The position numbers were made by a program, and so were the translations under genes. From Haemophilus quentini (lineage in GTDB: Bacteria; Pseudomonadota; Gammaproteobacteria; Enterobacterales; Pasteurellaceae): a DNA stretch of 64,000 bases. Shown here piece after piece: positions 43,855-53,653 of the stretch; position 1 is the first letter of the stretch, and the number at the start of each line of letters is the position of its first letter. The notes beneath the pieces were generated by a model, which was not told the origin of the DNA, searched no databases, and was given only the letters and a program-made list of their open reading frames with translations. The DNA is taken from contig MDJB01000012.1 in the NCBI GenBank assembly GCA_001752465.1, positions 1 through 64,000 on the forward strand. Reading direction: 5' to 3'.

Positions 43855-44457
43855 TTAGTCGATTTGACGACGACCAAGAAAAGAGTGAGTAAGCGTTGTG
43901 CCGTCCACAGTTTCTAGTTCACCACCGACAGGAATGCCATGAGCGATACGGCTCACTTTGATATTATGTTGGCGGCACATTTCAGCGATGTAGTTTGCTG
44001 TTGCATCACCTTCCACTGTTGGGTTTGTTGCAAGAATCACCTCGTGGAAAGATTCTTCTACTAAGCGTTTTTGCAGTAAATCTAAGCCAATTTCACGAGG
44101 CCCAATACCATCAAGTGGTGATAAGTGTCCCATTAAGACAAAATAACGTCCTGAAAATTGCCCCGTTTGCTCAATAGCTTGAATATCTGCTGGCATTTCA
44201 ACGACACAAAGCAAGCCTGAATTTTGACGGCGTGGATTATTGCAAATGTTGCAAGTGTCTTCTTCCGTAAAGTCTCGACATTGTGAACAATGGCCAATTT
44301 TAGACATGGCTTCTGTAAGTGCTTGAGCTAAATTCATTCCACCGCTACGATTACGCTGTAAAAGATGATAAGCCATACGTTGCGCAGATTTAGGCCCTAC
44401 GCCTGGAAGACAACGTAAGTTTTCAATAAGGTGTTCTAAAAGTGGGCTGCTTTGCAT
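43855..44457 (-). CDS. recR: Recombination mediator RecR
   Basis: A 200-residue protein: HhH ([19 protein letters not shown]), zinc finger [16 protein letters not shown], and Toprim region ([18 protein letters not shown] ... [13 protein letters not shown]). It works with RecF/RecO in gap repair. The ybaB-recR pair is conserved in bacteria. Confidence 0.97.
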   Translation of the reverse strand: MQSSPLLEHLIENLRCLPGVGPKSAQRMAYHLLQRNRSGGMNLAQALTEAMSKIGHCSQCRDFTEEDTCNICNNPRRQNSGLLCVVEMPADIQAIEQTGQFSGRYFVLMGHLSPLDGIGPREIGLDLLQKRLVEESFHEVILATNPTVEGDATANYIAEMCRQHNIKVSRIAHGIPVGGELETVDGTTLTHSFLGRRQID

Positions 44458-44519
44458 AGTGATTTAATGAGAGGCAAATGAGAGATGACGCGTGAATCTT
44501 ATCTTCACGCGCCTAACAA

Positions 44520-44849
44520 TTAAAACGGAAACTTCATTCCTGGAGGTAATGGCATTCCAGCGGTAACCGATGCCATTTTTTCTTTTTGTAATTCTTCTGC
44601 ACGACGCACCGCATCGTTAAAAGCGGCCGCGATTAAATCTTCTAACATTTCTTTATCGTCTTCCATTAAAGACGGATCAATGTCAATGCGACGGCAGTTA
44701 TGTGCACCATTAATTGTGATTTTCACCAAACCTGCACCAGCTTCACCCGTTACTTCTAGTTGCGTGATTTCTTCCTGCATTTTTTGCATTTTTTCTTGCA
44801 TTTGTTGGGCTTGTTTCATTAAGCCGCCTAAACCGCCTTTTCCAAACAT
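44520..44849 (-). CDS. ybaB: Nucleoid-associated protein, YbaB/EbfC family
   Basis: The start at 44849 ([16 protein letters not shown]) follows AAAGGATAACAT and gives 109 residues; a 12-codon extension lacks support. The [11 protein letters not shown] helix and [29 protein letters not shown] are diagnostic. It binds DNA as a dimer. It precedes recR by 62 bases. Confidence 0.96.
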   Translation of the reverse strand: MFGKGGLGGLMKQAQQMQEKMQKMQEEITQLEVTGEAGAGLVKITINGAHNCRRIDIDPSLMEDDKEMLEDLIAAAFNDAVRRAEELQKEKMASVTAGMPLPPGMKFPF

Positions 44850-44950
44850 AATGTTATCCTTTATTAAGTCAAAAATTGCGTGCATTCTAGCGAAAAAATG
44901 GGCTTTTGGGAACAGTGGGGTTAATGATTTGGGGTATTTAAAATCTCAGA

Positions 44951-44990
44951 AAATTTCACCGCACTTTTGAAGTCAAGTGCGGTGAAATTT
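44951..44990. terminator. Uptake-sequence dyad between ybaB and rlmJ
   Basis: AAATTTCACCGCACTT and its exact complement form a 16-bp stem around an 8-base loop, with one uptake core per arm. It ends the rlmJ transcript (minus strand). Confidence 0.75.
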
Positions 44991-45017
44991 AGTGGGGTTT
45001 AGAATGGGAAGAGACGG

Positions 45018-45863
45018 TTATTCAGGTGTAATCCATTCGACAGTCCAGCTACCAGTACCTTCTGGAACTAATGTTTTTGTGAGATAAGGCAAAATTTCTT
45101 TCATTTGGGTTTCTAATGTCCAAGGTGGATTAATTACCACCATACCGCTTGCCGTCATACCTCGTTGATCGCTATCAGGTCGAACAGCGAGTTCAATTTT
45201 TAGAATTTTTCTAATCCCCGTTGCTTCTAAGCCCTTAAAAATACGTTTAGTTTGTTGGCGTAATACAACGGGATACCAAATCGCATAGGTACCAGTGGCA
45301 AAACGCTTATAGCCTTCTTCAATGGCTTTGACAACAAGATCATAATCTTCTTTTAATTCATAAGGCGGATCAATTAGCATCAAGCCACGGCGTTCTTTTG
45401 GAGGTAGCGTTGCTTTGACTTGTTGAAAGCCATTGTCACATTTTATGGTGACATTTTTGTAGTCACTAAAATTATTGCGAAGGATCTGATAATCGCTAGG
45501 ATGAAGTTCGGTCAATAGAGCGCGATCTTGTGAGCGCAACAATTCCGCAGCAATTAACGGTGAGCCAGCGTAATAACGTAGTTCTTTGCCACCATAATTG
45601 AGTTTTTTGATCATTTTTACATAACGAGCAACATCTTCGGGTAAGTCGGTTTGATCCCACAGACGTCCAATGCCTTCTTTATATTCCCCCGTTTTTTCTG
45701 ATTCGTTTGAGGATAAACGATAACGACCTACACCAGAGTGCGTATCCAAATAAAAAAAGCCTTTTTCTTTGAGTTTAAGATTTTCCAAAATGAGCATTAA
45801 GACGATATGTTTCAAGACATCTGCATAATTGCCCGCATGGAATGAGTGACGATAACTCAGCAT
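45018..45863 (-). CDS. rlmJ: 23S rRNA (adenine2030-N6)-methyltransferase
   Basis: A 281-residue methyltransferase with the family start MLSYRHSFHAGNYADVLKH, SAM-binding FYLDTHSGVGRY and catalytic LIDPPYELKEDY near residue 165. In E. coli the homologue (YhiR) was also linked to use of DNA as food; it is listed here among competence-adjacent genes only by position. Confidence 0.95.
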   Translation of the reverse strand: MLSYRHSFHAGNYADVLKHIVLMLILENLKLKEKGFFYLDTHSGVGRYRLSSNESEKTGEYKEGIGRLWDQTDLPEDVARYVKMIKKLNYGGKELRYYAGSPLIAAELLRSQDRALLTELHPSDYQILRNNFSDYKNVTIKCDNGFQQVKATLPPKERRGLMLIDPPYELKEDYDLVVKAIEEGYKRFATGTYAIWYPVVLRQQTKRIFKGLEATGIRKILKIELAVRPDSDQRGMTASGMVVINPPWTLETQMKEILPYLTKTLVPEGTGSWTVEWITPE

Positions 45864-45936
45864 AATATATCCTTTGTTTAATAACGAAGGCGAGCCAATT
45901 GACTCGCCTGATTATGCACTTAAAGTGCGGTCATTT

Positions 45937-48537
45937 TTAGAAGAGTTCTTCTGGTTGTGCAGCAGGCGTTGGCGTATTACCTTCATTATTTAAGCGTTGC
46001 TGTAACTCTGTAGGAACATAATAACCACGCTCTTGCATTTCCGAAAGATAGGTACGTGTCGGTTCAGTACCTACAATAAAGTATTCTTTTCGTCCACCAG
46101 ATGGCGAAAGCAATCCAGTCATAGTATCAATACTTTTTTCCATAATTTGGGGTGGTAATGGTAATTTACGTTCTGGTTTGTCGCTCAATGCCGTTTTCAT
46201 GTAAGCGACCCAAGCAGGCATTGCTGTTTTCGCCCCTGCTTCTCCGCGCCCAAGTACACGTTTGTTATCATCAAACCCGACATAAGTTGTGGTTACTAAG
46301 TTTGCACCAAATCCCGCATACCAAGCCACTTTTGAACTGTTGGTGGTACCTGTTTTTCCACCTATATCGCCACGTTTAATCGTTTGTGCGATACGCCAGC
46401 TAGTTCCTTTCCAGTCTAAACCTTGTTCGCCATAAATCGCAGTATTTAAGGCGCTGCGGATTAAAAATGCTAACTCGCCACTAATGACACGTGGTGCATA
46501 TTCTATTTTTGACGAGGCATTTTTTGCTGCTGCCATTAAATCAATTGCATCTTCCTTAAGTGCGGTGACGTTTGACTGTAATTCTGGCAGTTCAGGTACA
46601 GTTTCAGGTTGTTGATCAACTTCTTCACCGTTTGTACTGTCATCTGATGGTTTTAAGGCATTTTCGCCTAAAGGAATATTCGCAAAGCCGTTGATTTTGT
46701 CTTTCGTTTCACCATAAACAACAGGGATATCATTACACTCAATACAAGCAATTTTAGGGTTTGCAACAAATAAGTCTTTACCCGCGTTATCTTGAATTCT
46801 TTCAATGATATAAGGTTCAATGAGGAAACCGCCATTATCAAACACCGCATAAGCTCTAGCCATTTCTAATGGTGTGAAAGAGGCAGCGCCAAGAGCTAAA
46901 GCTTCACTTGCAAAATATTGATCACGTTTAAAGCCAAAACGCTGTAAAAATTCTGCTGTGAAATCAATACCTGCTGTTTGGATAGCACGAATAGCAATCA
47001 TATTTTTGGATTGACCTAATCCTACGCGTAAACGCATTGGACCATCATAACGATCAGGTGAGTTTTTGGGTTGCCACAATTTTTGTCCTGGTTTTTGAAT
47101 AGAAATTGGGCTGTCTTGTAATACGCTAGAAAGCGTTAAGCCTTTTTCTAATGCTGCAGCGTAAATAAATGGTTTGATAGAAGAACCCACTTGAACTAAG
47201 GATTGTGTCGCACGGTTGAACTTACTTTGTTCATAGCTAAAGCCACCAATAATAGCTTCAATCGCACCATTATCTGAGTTAAGCGATACTAATGCTGAGT
47301 TGGCTGCAGGAATTTGTCCTAATTGCCATTCACCATTAGTGCGTTGACGAATCCAAATTTGCTCACCTACTTTTACAGGATTGCTTCTGCCAGTCCAACG
47401 CATTGCATTAGTGGAGAGCGTCATTTTTTCACCAGATGCTAATAATAGATCCGCGCCACCTTTTGTTATTCCAACCACGGCGGCGGGAATAAATGGCTCA
47501 GAATCTGGCAGTTTGCGTAGAAAACCGACAATGCGATCATTATCCCAAGCTGCTTCACTTTTTTGCCATAAAGGTGCACCACCGCGATAACCGTGACGCA
47601 TATCATAGTCAATCAAGTTATTACGCACAGATTTTTGTGCTTCAGCTTGGTCTTTTGAAAGTACAGTGGTAAATACTTTATAACCACTGGTGTAGGCATT
47701 TTCTTCACCAAAACGGCGAACCATTTCTTGGCGTACCATTTCAGTGACATAATCAGCACGAAATTCAAATTTTGCACCATGATAACTGGCGACGATTGGC
47801 TCTTTTAATGCTGCATCATATTCTTCTTTGCTGATGTATTTTTCATATAACATTCGGCTTAGCACCACATTACGGCGTTCTTCTGAACGTTTTAAAGAAT
47901 AAAGTGGGTTCATGGTTGAAGGTGCTTTTGGTAAGCCTGCGATAATGGCCATTTCCGATAACGTTAATTCATTTAATGATTTACCGAAATAGGTTTGTGC
48001 AGCAGCCGCAACACCATAAGAACGATAGCCTAAAAAGATTTTATTTAAATAAAGCTCTAAGATTTCTTGTTTAGTGAGGGTATTTTCAATTTCTACCGCA
48101 AGCACGGCTTCACGAGCTTTACGAATAATAGTTTTTTCTGGAGTTAAGAAAAAGTTACGTGCTAATTGTTGGGTAATTGTACTTGCGCCTTGTGATGCAC
48201 CGCCATTACTCACTGTGACAAATAACGCACGGGCAATGCCGATAGGGTCTAATCCGTGATGATCGTAAAAACGACTGTCTTCTGTCGCTAAAAATGCATC
48301 AATTAAGCGTTGTGGTACTTCAGCTAATTTCACTGGAATACGTCGTTGCTCACCCACTTCACCAATTAATTTACCATCGGCCGTATAAATCTGCATTGGC
48401 TGTTGTAATTCAACGGTTTTTAATGCTTCTACTGAGGGCAATTCTGATTTTAGGTGGAAATACAGCATTCCGCCTGCGACTAAACCTAAAATACATAAAG
48501 TTAATAGGGTACTAAATATTAATTTTGCGATCCGCAT
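45937..48537 (-). CDS. mrcA: Penicillin-binding protein 1A
   Basis: An 866-residue bifunctional peptidoglycan synthase: N-terminal membrane anchor (about residues 7-28), glycosyltransferase with ATEDSRFYDHHGLDPIGIAR and STITQQLARNFFLT, then a transpeptidase with Ser-X-X-Lys in VGSSIKPFIYAAAL and KTG in GDIGGKTGTTNSSKVAWY. It is divergent from comA; in many Gram-negatives mrcA lies next to pilMNOPQ. Its start codon is inside the competence regulatory site. Confidence 0.97.
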   Translation of the reverse strand: MRIAKLIFSTLLTLCILGLVAGGMLYFHLKSELPSVEALKTVELQQPMQIYTADGKLIGEVGEQRRIPVKLAEVPQRLIDAFLATEDSRFYDHHGLDPIGIARALFVTVSNGGASQGASTITQQLARNFFLTPEKTIIRKAREAVLAVEIENTLTKQEILELYLNKIFLGYRSYGVAAAAQTYFGKSLNELTLSEMAIIAGLPKAPSTMNPLYSLKRSEERRNVVLSRMLYEKYISKEEYDAALKEPIVASYHGAKFEFRADYVTEMVRQEMVRRFGEENAYTSGYKVFTTVLSKDQAEAQKSVRNNLIDYDMRHGYRGGAPLWQKSEAAWDNDRIVGFLRKLPDSEPFIPAAVVGITKGGADLLLASGEKMTLSTNAMRWTGRSNPVKVGEQIWIRQRTNGEWQLGQIPAANSALVSLNSDNGAIEAIIGGFSYEQSKFNRATQSLVQVGSSIKPFIYAAALEKGLTLSSVLQDSPISIQKPGQKLWQPKNSPDRYDGPMRLRVGLGQSKNMIAIRAIQTAGIDFTAEFLQRFGFKRDQYFASEALALGAASFTPLEMARAYAVFDNGGFLIEPYIIERIQDNAGKDLFVANPKIACIECNDIPVVYGETKDKINGFANIPLGENALKPSDDSTNGEEVDQQPETVPELPELQSNVTALKEDAIDLMAAAKNASSKIEYAPRVISGELAFLIRSALNTAIYGEQGLDWKGTSWRIAQTIKRGDIGGKTGTTNSSKVAWYAGFGANLVTTTYVGFDDNKRVLGRGEAGAKTAMPAWVAYMKTALSDKPERKLPLPPQIMEKSIDTMTGLLSPSGGRKEYFIVGTEPTRTYLSEMQERGYYVPTELQQRLNNEGNTPTPAAQPEELF

Positions 48538-48544
48538 CGTAAAA
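48523..48544 (+). promoter_or_regulatory. CRP-S / competence regulatory element (CRE) of the com operon
   Basis: A 22-bp near-palindrome, TTTTGCGATCC followed by GCATCGTAAAA, fits the H. influenzae CRP-S consensus with the TGCGA half-site that needs both CRP and Sxy. Its centre is about 61 bases before a likely start site set by TATGAT at 48582. The complement of its CAT triplet is the mrcA start codon. Confidence 0.88.
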
Positions 48545-48635
48545 TTCTCGCTTCGTTAATGAATATTCTTGTCAAGAGACCTATGATTTAGCTGCTAAGT
48601 ATAAAAGATTCAGCCTTTAAAAAATAGGAAAGAAT

Positions 48636-49433
48636 ATGCAATTCTCCTGGAAAAATCACCGCACTTTACAAATTGGTATTCACCGTAAGCAAGGTGATTT
48701 TGATTTTGTGTGGTTTGATGAATTTGAACAGCCACAATGTTATCAAGCCTTTATCAATGACAGTGATTTAAAAAATCGTTTTTTGCGACATTTAAAAACA
48801 CAATCTCAAGGGAAAACCTTTTCTTTGCGGTTTGTGGCAAGTATTTCTGCTCACTTGACTTGGTCGAAAGTATTAATGTTACCGCAAATATTAAATGCGC
48901 AAGAATGTCATCAACAATGTAAATTTGTGATTGAGAAAGAGTTGCCTATTTCTTTAGAGGAATTGTGGTTTGATTATATTCCTACTCCGTTAAAGCAAGG
49001 TTTTCGTTTAGAGATTACGGCAATTCGAGAGGCGAGTGCTCAAACTTATTTGCAAGATTTTCAGCCATTTAAAATTAGTGTGTTAGATGTTGTTCCTCAT
49101 AGCATCTTGCGTGCATTTCAGTATTTGTTGAATACACAAGTGCGGTCAGAAAATGCTTTGTTTTTATTTCAAGAAGATGACTATTGTTTGGCGATTTGTG
49201 AAAGATCTCAGCAATCGCAAATTTTACAATCTCACGAAAATTTGACCGCACTTTATGAGCAATTTACCGAACGTTTTGAAGGGCAAATTGAACGAATTTT
49301 GGTTTATCAAACTCCTTCAAGTCATATGTCATTACCAGAAAATTGGCAGAGAGTAGAAACGGATTTGCCCTTTATTGCACTCGGCAACGCACTATGGCAA
49401 AAAGATTTACATCAACAAAAAGTGAGTAGCTAA
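48636..49433 (+). CDS. comA: Competence protein ComA (PilM-like)
   Basis: A 265-residue cytoplasmic protein at the head of the com operon, with the actin-like PilM-type fold expected from position ([36 protein letters not shown]). It anchors the type IV pilus alignment complex at the inner membrane. The start follows AATAGGAAAGAAT. It is induced with CRP and Sxy through the CRE upstream. An uptake sequence lies at its 5' end and two more inside. Confidence 0.93.
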   Translation: MQFSWKNHRTLQIGIHRKQGDFDFVWFDEFEQPQCYQAFINDSDLKNRFLRHLKTQSQGKTFSLRFVASISAHLTWSKVLMLPQILNAQECHQQCKFVIEKELPISLEELWFDYIPTPLKQGFRLEITAIREASAQTYLQDFQPFKISVLDVVPHSILRAFQYLLNTQVRSENALFLFQEDDYCLAICERSQQSQILQSHENLTALYEQFTERFEGQIERILVYQTPSSHMSLPENWQRVETDLPFIALGNALWQKDLHQQKVSS

Positions 49434-49940
49434 ATGTCGATGAATTTATTGCCTTGGCGTACTTATCAACATCAAAAGCGTTTACGTCGTTTAGTTTTTT
49501 ATTTCGCTTTATTTATCTTGCTTGCTATTAATTTAATGTTGGCTTTTAACAATTTAATTGAACAACAGAAACAAAATTTGCAGACACAGCAAAAGTCTTT
49601 TGATCAACTTAATCAGCAACTTTACAAAACCACCACGCAAATTGAACAGTTACGTAGTGCGGTGAAAGTTGGTGAAATTTTGCACTCTCTCACGAATAGG
49701 CAAGTTCAAAATAGTTTGCAGCAATTAAGTGAATTGCCTCTTCAGAAAGGCGAATTAAACCGATTTAAACAAGATGCCCATAACTTAAGCTTGGAAGGTC
49801 GAGCACAAGATCAAACGGAATTTGAGTCGGTACATCAATTTTTAAAGAAACATTTTCCCTATGTGAAATTAAGTCAGGTTCAGCCTGAACAAGATACATT
49901 GTTTTTTCGCTTTAATGTGGAACAAGGGGAGGAAAAGTGA
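49434..49940 (+). CDS. comB: Competence protein ComB (PilN-like)
   Basis: A 168-residue inner-membrane protein directly abutting comA. The basic start MNLLPWRTYQHQKRLRR is a conserved PilN motif that binds PilM; a membrane segment follows (about residues 21-41), then a Gln-rich coiled coil and a periplasmic domain. Confidence 0.93.
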   Translation: MSMNLLPWRTYQHQKRLRRLVFYFALFILLAINLMLAFNNLIEQQKQNLQTQQKSFDQLNQQLYKTTTQIEQLRSAVKVGEILHSLTNRQVQNSLQQLSELPLQKGELNRFKQDAHNLSLEGRAQDQTEFESVHQFLKKHFPYVKLSQVQPEQDTLFFRFNVEQGEEK

Positions 49941-50458
49941 AAGCCTTTTTTAACGATCCTTTTACACCTTTTGGAAAATGGCTAAGTCAGCCTTTTTATG
50001 TGCACGGTTTAACTTTTTTATTGTTATTAAGTGCGGTGATTTCTCGCCCCGTTTTAGATTATATCGAGGGGAGCTCGCGTTTCCATGAAATCGAAAGTGA
50101 ATTAGCAGGGAAAAGATCAGAATTGTTGCATCAACAGAAAATTTTAAACTCTTTACAGCAGCAGTCGGAAAGTCGAAAACTTTCTCCAGAACTGGCTGCA
50201 CAAATTATGCCGTTGAATAAACAAATTCAACGTTTAGCTGCGCGTAACGGTTTATCTCAGAATTTACGTTGGGAAATGGGGCAACAGCCTATTTTGCATT
50301 TACAGCTTCTAGGGCATTTTGAAAAAACGAAGACATTTTTAACCTCACTTTTAGCTAATACGTCACAGCTTTCAGTGAGTCGATTGCAGTTTATCAAACC
50401 AGAAGACAGCCCATTGCAAATCGAGATCATTTTTCAGCTAGATAAGGAGGCAAAATGA
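49937..50458 (+). CDS. comC: Competence protein ComC (PilO-like)
   Basis: A 173-residue inner-membrane protein overlapping comB by 4 bases: short cytoplasmic tail, membrane segment (about 22-42), coiled coil and a periplasmic ferredoxin-like domain, as in PilO. With ComB it forms the alignment subcomplex. Confidence 0.92.
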   Translation: MKAFFNDPFTPFGKWLSQPFYVHGLTFLLLLSAVISRPVLDYIEGSSRFHEIESELAGKRSELLHQQKILNSLQQQSESRKLSPELAAQIMPLNKQIQRLAARNGLSQNLRWEMGQQPILHLQLLGHFEKTKTFLTSLLANTSQLSVSRLQFIKPEDSPLQIEIIFQLDKEAK

Positions 50459-50868
50459 AGTATTGTTTTTTCCTAGTTGCATTATTTTTTATGAATTGCA
50501 GTTGGGGACAAGATCCTTTCGATAAAACACAGCGTACCCATTCTCAGTTTGATAATGCACAAACAGTAATGGAGCAGACAGAAATAATTTCCTCTGATGT
50601 ACCTAATAATCTATGCGGAGTGGATGAAAATCGCCAAGCGGCTGAAATTCCTTTGAACGCTTTAAAATTGGTGGGGGTAGTGATTTCTAAAGATAAAACG
50701 TTTGCGTTATTGCTAGATCAGGATTTGCAAATTTACAGCGTTTTAGAGGGCGTTGATGTAGCTCAAGAAGGATATGTTGTAACAAAAATCAATCAAAATA
50801 AAGTTCAATTTATGCGCAAGTCTGGTGTGCAATGTGATAGCACTGAACAGAAAGAATTAAGTTTTTAA
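50455..50868 (+). CDS. comD: Competence protein ComD (PilP-like)
   Basis: A 137-residue protein overlapping comC by 4 bases. The signal sequence (about residues 1-18) has a Cys at 15 (MNCSWG) that is not a clear lipobox. The HR-domain-like part ALKLVGVVISKDKTFALLLD ... YVVTKINQNKVQF is typical of PilP, which joins the inner-membrane complex to the secretin. Confidence 0.9.
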   Translation: MKYCFFLVALFFMNCSWGQDPFDKTQRTHSQFDNAQTVMEQTEIISSDVPNNLCGVDENRQAAEIPLNALKLVGVVISKDKTFALLLDQDLQIYSVLEGVDVAQEGYVVTKINQNKVQFMRKSGVQCDSTEQKELSF

Positions 50869-50877
50869 AGGAAGATT

Positions 50878-52215
50878 ATGAAGAAATATCTTTTAAAGTG
50901 CGGTTGTTTTTTAATGTGTTTTTGGTTGCCATTAATCGTTTTTGCTAATCCAAAAACTGATAACGAACGTTTTTTTATTCGTTTATCGCAAGCGCCTTTA
51001 GCGCAAACACTGGAGCAATTAGCTTTTCAACATGATGTCAATTTAGTGATGGATGAGACTCTAGAAGGCAATATTTCTTTGAAATTAGATAATATTGATA
51101 TACCACGTTTGCTACAAATAATCGCTAAAAGTAAGAAGCTTACTTTGAATAAAGATGAGGGCATTTACTATCTGAATGGAGGGCAATCAGGCAAAGGTCA
51201 GGTTGCAGGAAATCTTACTACAAATGAACCGCACTTAGTGAGTCATACGGTTAAACTCCATTTTGCTAAAGCTTCTGAATTAATGAAGTCCTTAACGACA
51301 GGAAGTGGCTCTTTACTTTCTCCTGCTGGGAGCATTACCTTTGATGACCGCAGTAATTTACTGGTTATTCAGGATGAACCTCGTTCTGTGCAAAATATCA
51401 AAAAACTAATTTCTGAAATGGATAAACCTATTGAGCAGATCGCTATTGAAGCGCGTATTGTGACAATTACGGATGAGAGTTTGAAAGAACTTGGCATTCG
51501 CTGGGGGATTTTTAATCCAACGGAAAATGCGGGGCGTGTAGCGGGTAGCCTCGCAGGCAATGGTTTTGAAAATATTACGGATAATCTTAATGTAAATTTT
51601 GCGACAACGACGACACCAGCTGGCTCGATAGCATTACAAGTTGCGAAAATTAATGGGCGATTGCTTGATTTAGAATTGAGCGCTTTGGAGCGTGAAAATA
51701 ATGTAGAAATTATCGCAAGTCCTCGCTTACTAACCACGAATAAGAAAAGTGCAAGCATTAAACAGGGGACAGAAATTCCTTATGTTGTGAGTAATACTCG
51801 TAATGATACGCAATCTGTGGAATTTCGTGAGGCAGTGCTTGGTTTGGAAGTGACGCCACATATTTCTAAAGGTAACAATATTTTGCTTGATTTATTAGTG
51901 AGTCAAAACTCACCAGGTTCTCGTGTCGCTTATGGACAAAACGAGGTGGTCTCTATTGATAAGCAAGAAATTAATACTCAAGTTTTTGCCAAAGATGGGG
52001 AAACCATTGTGCTTGGCGGAGTGTTCCACGATACGATCACGAAAAGCGAAGATAAAGTGCCAGTACTTGGCGATATACCAGGGATTAAACGATTGTTTAG
52101 TAAAGAAAGTGAACGACATCAAAAACGTGAACTAGTGATTTTCGTGACGCCGCATATTTTAAAAGCAGGAGAAACGTTAGAGGTTTTGAAGCAAAAAAGT
52201 GCGGGTAAAAAATAA
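50878..52215 (+). CDS. comE: Competence secretin ComE (PilQ-like)
   Basis: A 445-residue outer-membrane secretin with a signal peptide (about 1-24). It has an STN domain (RLSQAPLAQTLEQLAFQHDVNLV) and a secretin domain with VEIIASPRLLTTNKKSASIKQGTEIPY, VGLEVTPHIS-like and GETIVLGGVFHD blocks, ending KRELVIFVTPHIL. It is the pore for the DNA-uptake pilus and DNA entry. Shorter than typical PilQ because it lacks AMIN domains, as known for Haemophilus ComE. Confidence 0.96.
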   Translation: MKKYLLKCGCFLMCFWLPLIVFANPKTDNERFFIRLSQAPLAQTLEQLAFQHDVNLVMDETLEGNISLKLDNIDIPRLLQIIAKSKKLTLNKDEGIYYLNGGQSGKGQVAGNLTTNEPHLVSHTVKLHFAKASELMKSLTTGSGSLLSPAGSITFDDRSNLLVIQDEPRSVQNIKKLISEMDKPIEQIAIEARIVTITDESLKELGIRWGIFNPTENAGRVAGSLAGNGFENITDNLNVNFATTTTPAGSIALQVAKINGRLLDLELSALERENNVEIIASPRLLTTNKKSASIKQGTEIPYVVSNTRNDTQSVEFREAVLGLEVTPHISKGNNILLDLLVSQNSPGSRVAYGQNEVVSIDKQEINTQVFAKDGETIVLGGVFHDTITKSEDKVPVLGDIPGIKRLFSKESERHQKRELVIFVTPHILKAGETLEVLKQKSAGKK

Positions 52216-52227
52216 CTTTTTTAGATA

Positions 52228-52914
52228 ATGAATTTTTTTAATTTTCGCTGTATCCACTGTCGTGGCAATCTTCATATCGCAAAAAATGGGCTATGTTCAC
52301 GTTGCCAAAAACAAATTAAATCTTTTCCTTATTGCGGCCATTGTGGTGCGGAATTGCAATATTATGCACAGCATTGTGGTAATTGCCTTAAACAAGAACC
52401 TAGTTGGGATAAGATAGTCATTATTGGGCATTATATTGAACCACTTTCTGTATTGATTCACCGTTTTAAATTTCAAAATCAATTTTGGATTGACCGCACT
52501 TTAGCTCGGCTTTTATATCTTGCGGTGCGTGATGCTAAACGAACGCATCAACTTAAATTGCCAGAAGCAATCATTCCAGTGCCTTTATATCATTTTCGTC
52601 AATGGCGACGGGGTTATAATCAGGCAGATTTATTATCTCGGCAATTAAGTCGTTGGCTAGATATTCCTAATTTGAATAATATCGTAAAGCGCGTGAAACA
52701 CACCCATACTCAACGTGGTTTGAGCGCAAAAGATCGTCGTCAGAATTTAAAAAATGCCTTTTCTCTTGCTGTTTCGAAAAATGAATTTCCTTATCGTCGT
52801 GTTGCGTTGGTGGATGATGTAATTACTACTGGTTCTACACTCAATGAAATATCAAAATTGTTGCGAAAATTAGGTGTGGAGGAGATCCAAGTGTGGGGAC
52901 TGGCGCGTGCTTAA
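52228..52914 (+). CDS. comF: Competence protein ComF
   Basis: A 228-residue cytoplasmic protein. Zinc-finger cysteines CIHC...CSRC and CGHC...CGNC lie in the first 50 residues, and the phosphoribosyltransferase signature VALVDDVITTGST is near residue 192. It is required for moving single-stranded DNA into the cytosol. Last gene of the com operon, 12 bases after comE. Confidence 0.96.
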   Translation: MNFFNFRCIHCRGNLHIAKNGLCSRCQKQIKSFPYCGHCGAELQYYAQHCGNCLKQEPSWDKIVIIGHYIEPLSVLIHRFKFQNQFWIDRTLARLLYLAVRDAKRTHQLKLPEAIIPVPLYHFRQWRRGYNQADLLSRQLSRWLDIPNLNNIVKRVKHTHTQRGLSAKDRRQNLKNAFSLAVSKNEFPYRRVALVDDVITTGSTLNEISKLLRKLGVEEIQVWGLARA

Positions 52915-52989
52915 TATAAAGCACTGGAAAAAAAAGCGCGATGGGCGTATTATTCCCGATACTTTCTCTCAAGTATTTAGGACATAATT

Positions 52990-53586
52990 ATGGAACAAGC
53001 AACCCAGCAAATCGCTATTTCTGATGCCGCACAAGCGCATTTTCGTAAGCTTTTAGACACGCAAGAAGAAGGAACGAATATTCGTATTTTTGTAGTTAAT
53101 CCTGGCACACCTAATGCGGAATGTGGCGTGTCGTATTGCCCACCGAATGCCGTGGAAGAAAGTGATTTTGAAATGAAATACGACACTTTTTCTGCATTTA
53201 TTGATGAGGTCAGCCTGCCTTTCTTAGAAGAAGCAGAAATTGATTATGTTACCGAAGAACTTGGTGCACAACTTACCTTAAAAGCGCCAAATGCCAAAAT
53301 GCGTAAGGTGACTGATGATGCGCCATTAATTGAACGTGTAGAATATGTGATTCAAACTCAAATTAATCCACAGCTTGCAAGTCATGGTGGACGCATAACC
53401 TTAATTGAAATTACTGAAGATGGTTACGCAATTTTACAATTCGGTGGTGGCTGTAATGGTTGCTCAATGGTGGATGTTACGTTAAAAGATGGCGTAGAAA
53501 AACAACTTATTAGCCTATTCCCGAATGAATTAAAAGGTGCAAAAGATGTAACCGAACATCAGCGTGGAGAGCACTCTTATTATTAG
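52990..53586 (+). CDS. nfuA: Fe-S biogenesis protein NfuA
   Basis: A 198-residue carrier: N-terminal degenerate A-type domain (residues 1-100) and a C-terminal Nfu domain with Cys-X2-Cys in [17 protein letters not shown]. It delivers [4Fe-4S] clusters. ATACTT and AAGTAT flank a short spacer near 52961-52976, close to the start and possibly an operator. The nfuA-comF adjacency matches E. coli (nfuA next to the comF homologue gntX). Confidence 0.96.
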   Translation: MEQATQQIAISDAAQAHFRKLLDTQEEGTNIRIFVVNPGTPNAECGVSYCPPNAVEESDFEMKYDTFSAFIDEVSLPFLEEAEIDYVTEELGAQLTLKAPNAKMRKVTDDAPLIERVEYVIQTQINPQLASHGGRITLIEITEDGYAILQFGGGCNGCSMVDVTLKDGVEKQLISLFPNELKGAKDVTEHQRGEHSYY

Positions 53587-53610
53587 TGAGTGGTAAAAAG
53601 AAGATTTATA

Positions 53611-53637
53611 ATAACCGCACTTTGAACGTGCGGTTAT
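53611..53637 (+). terminator. Terminator of nfuA made from two uptake sequences
   Basis: ATAACCGCAC / GTGCGGTTAT, a 10-bp stem with a 7-base loop followed by TTTTT. The arms carry an uptake core and a near-copy. Confidence 0.88.
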
Positions 53638-53653
53638 TTTTATGGAGTAAAAA

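Noticed and set aside
52955..52980. An IscR site before nfuA
   Set aside because: ATACTT/AAGTAT is an inverted repeat, but it does not match an IscR consensus well enough.
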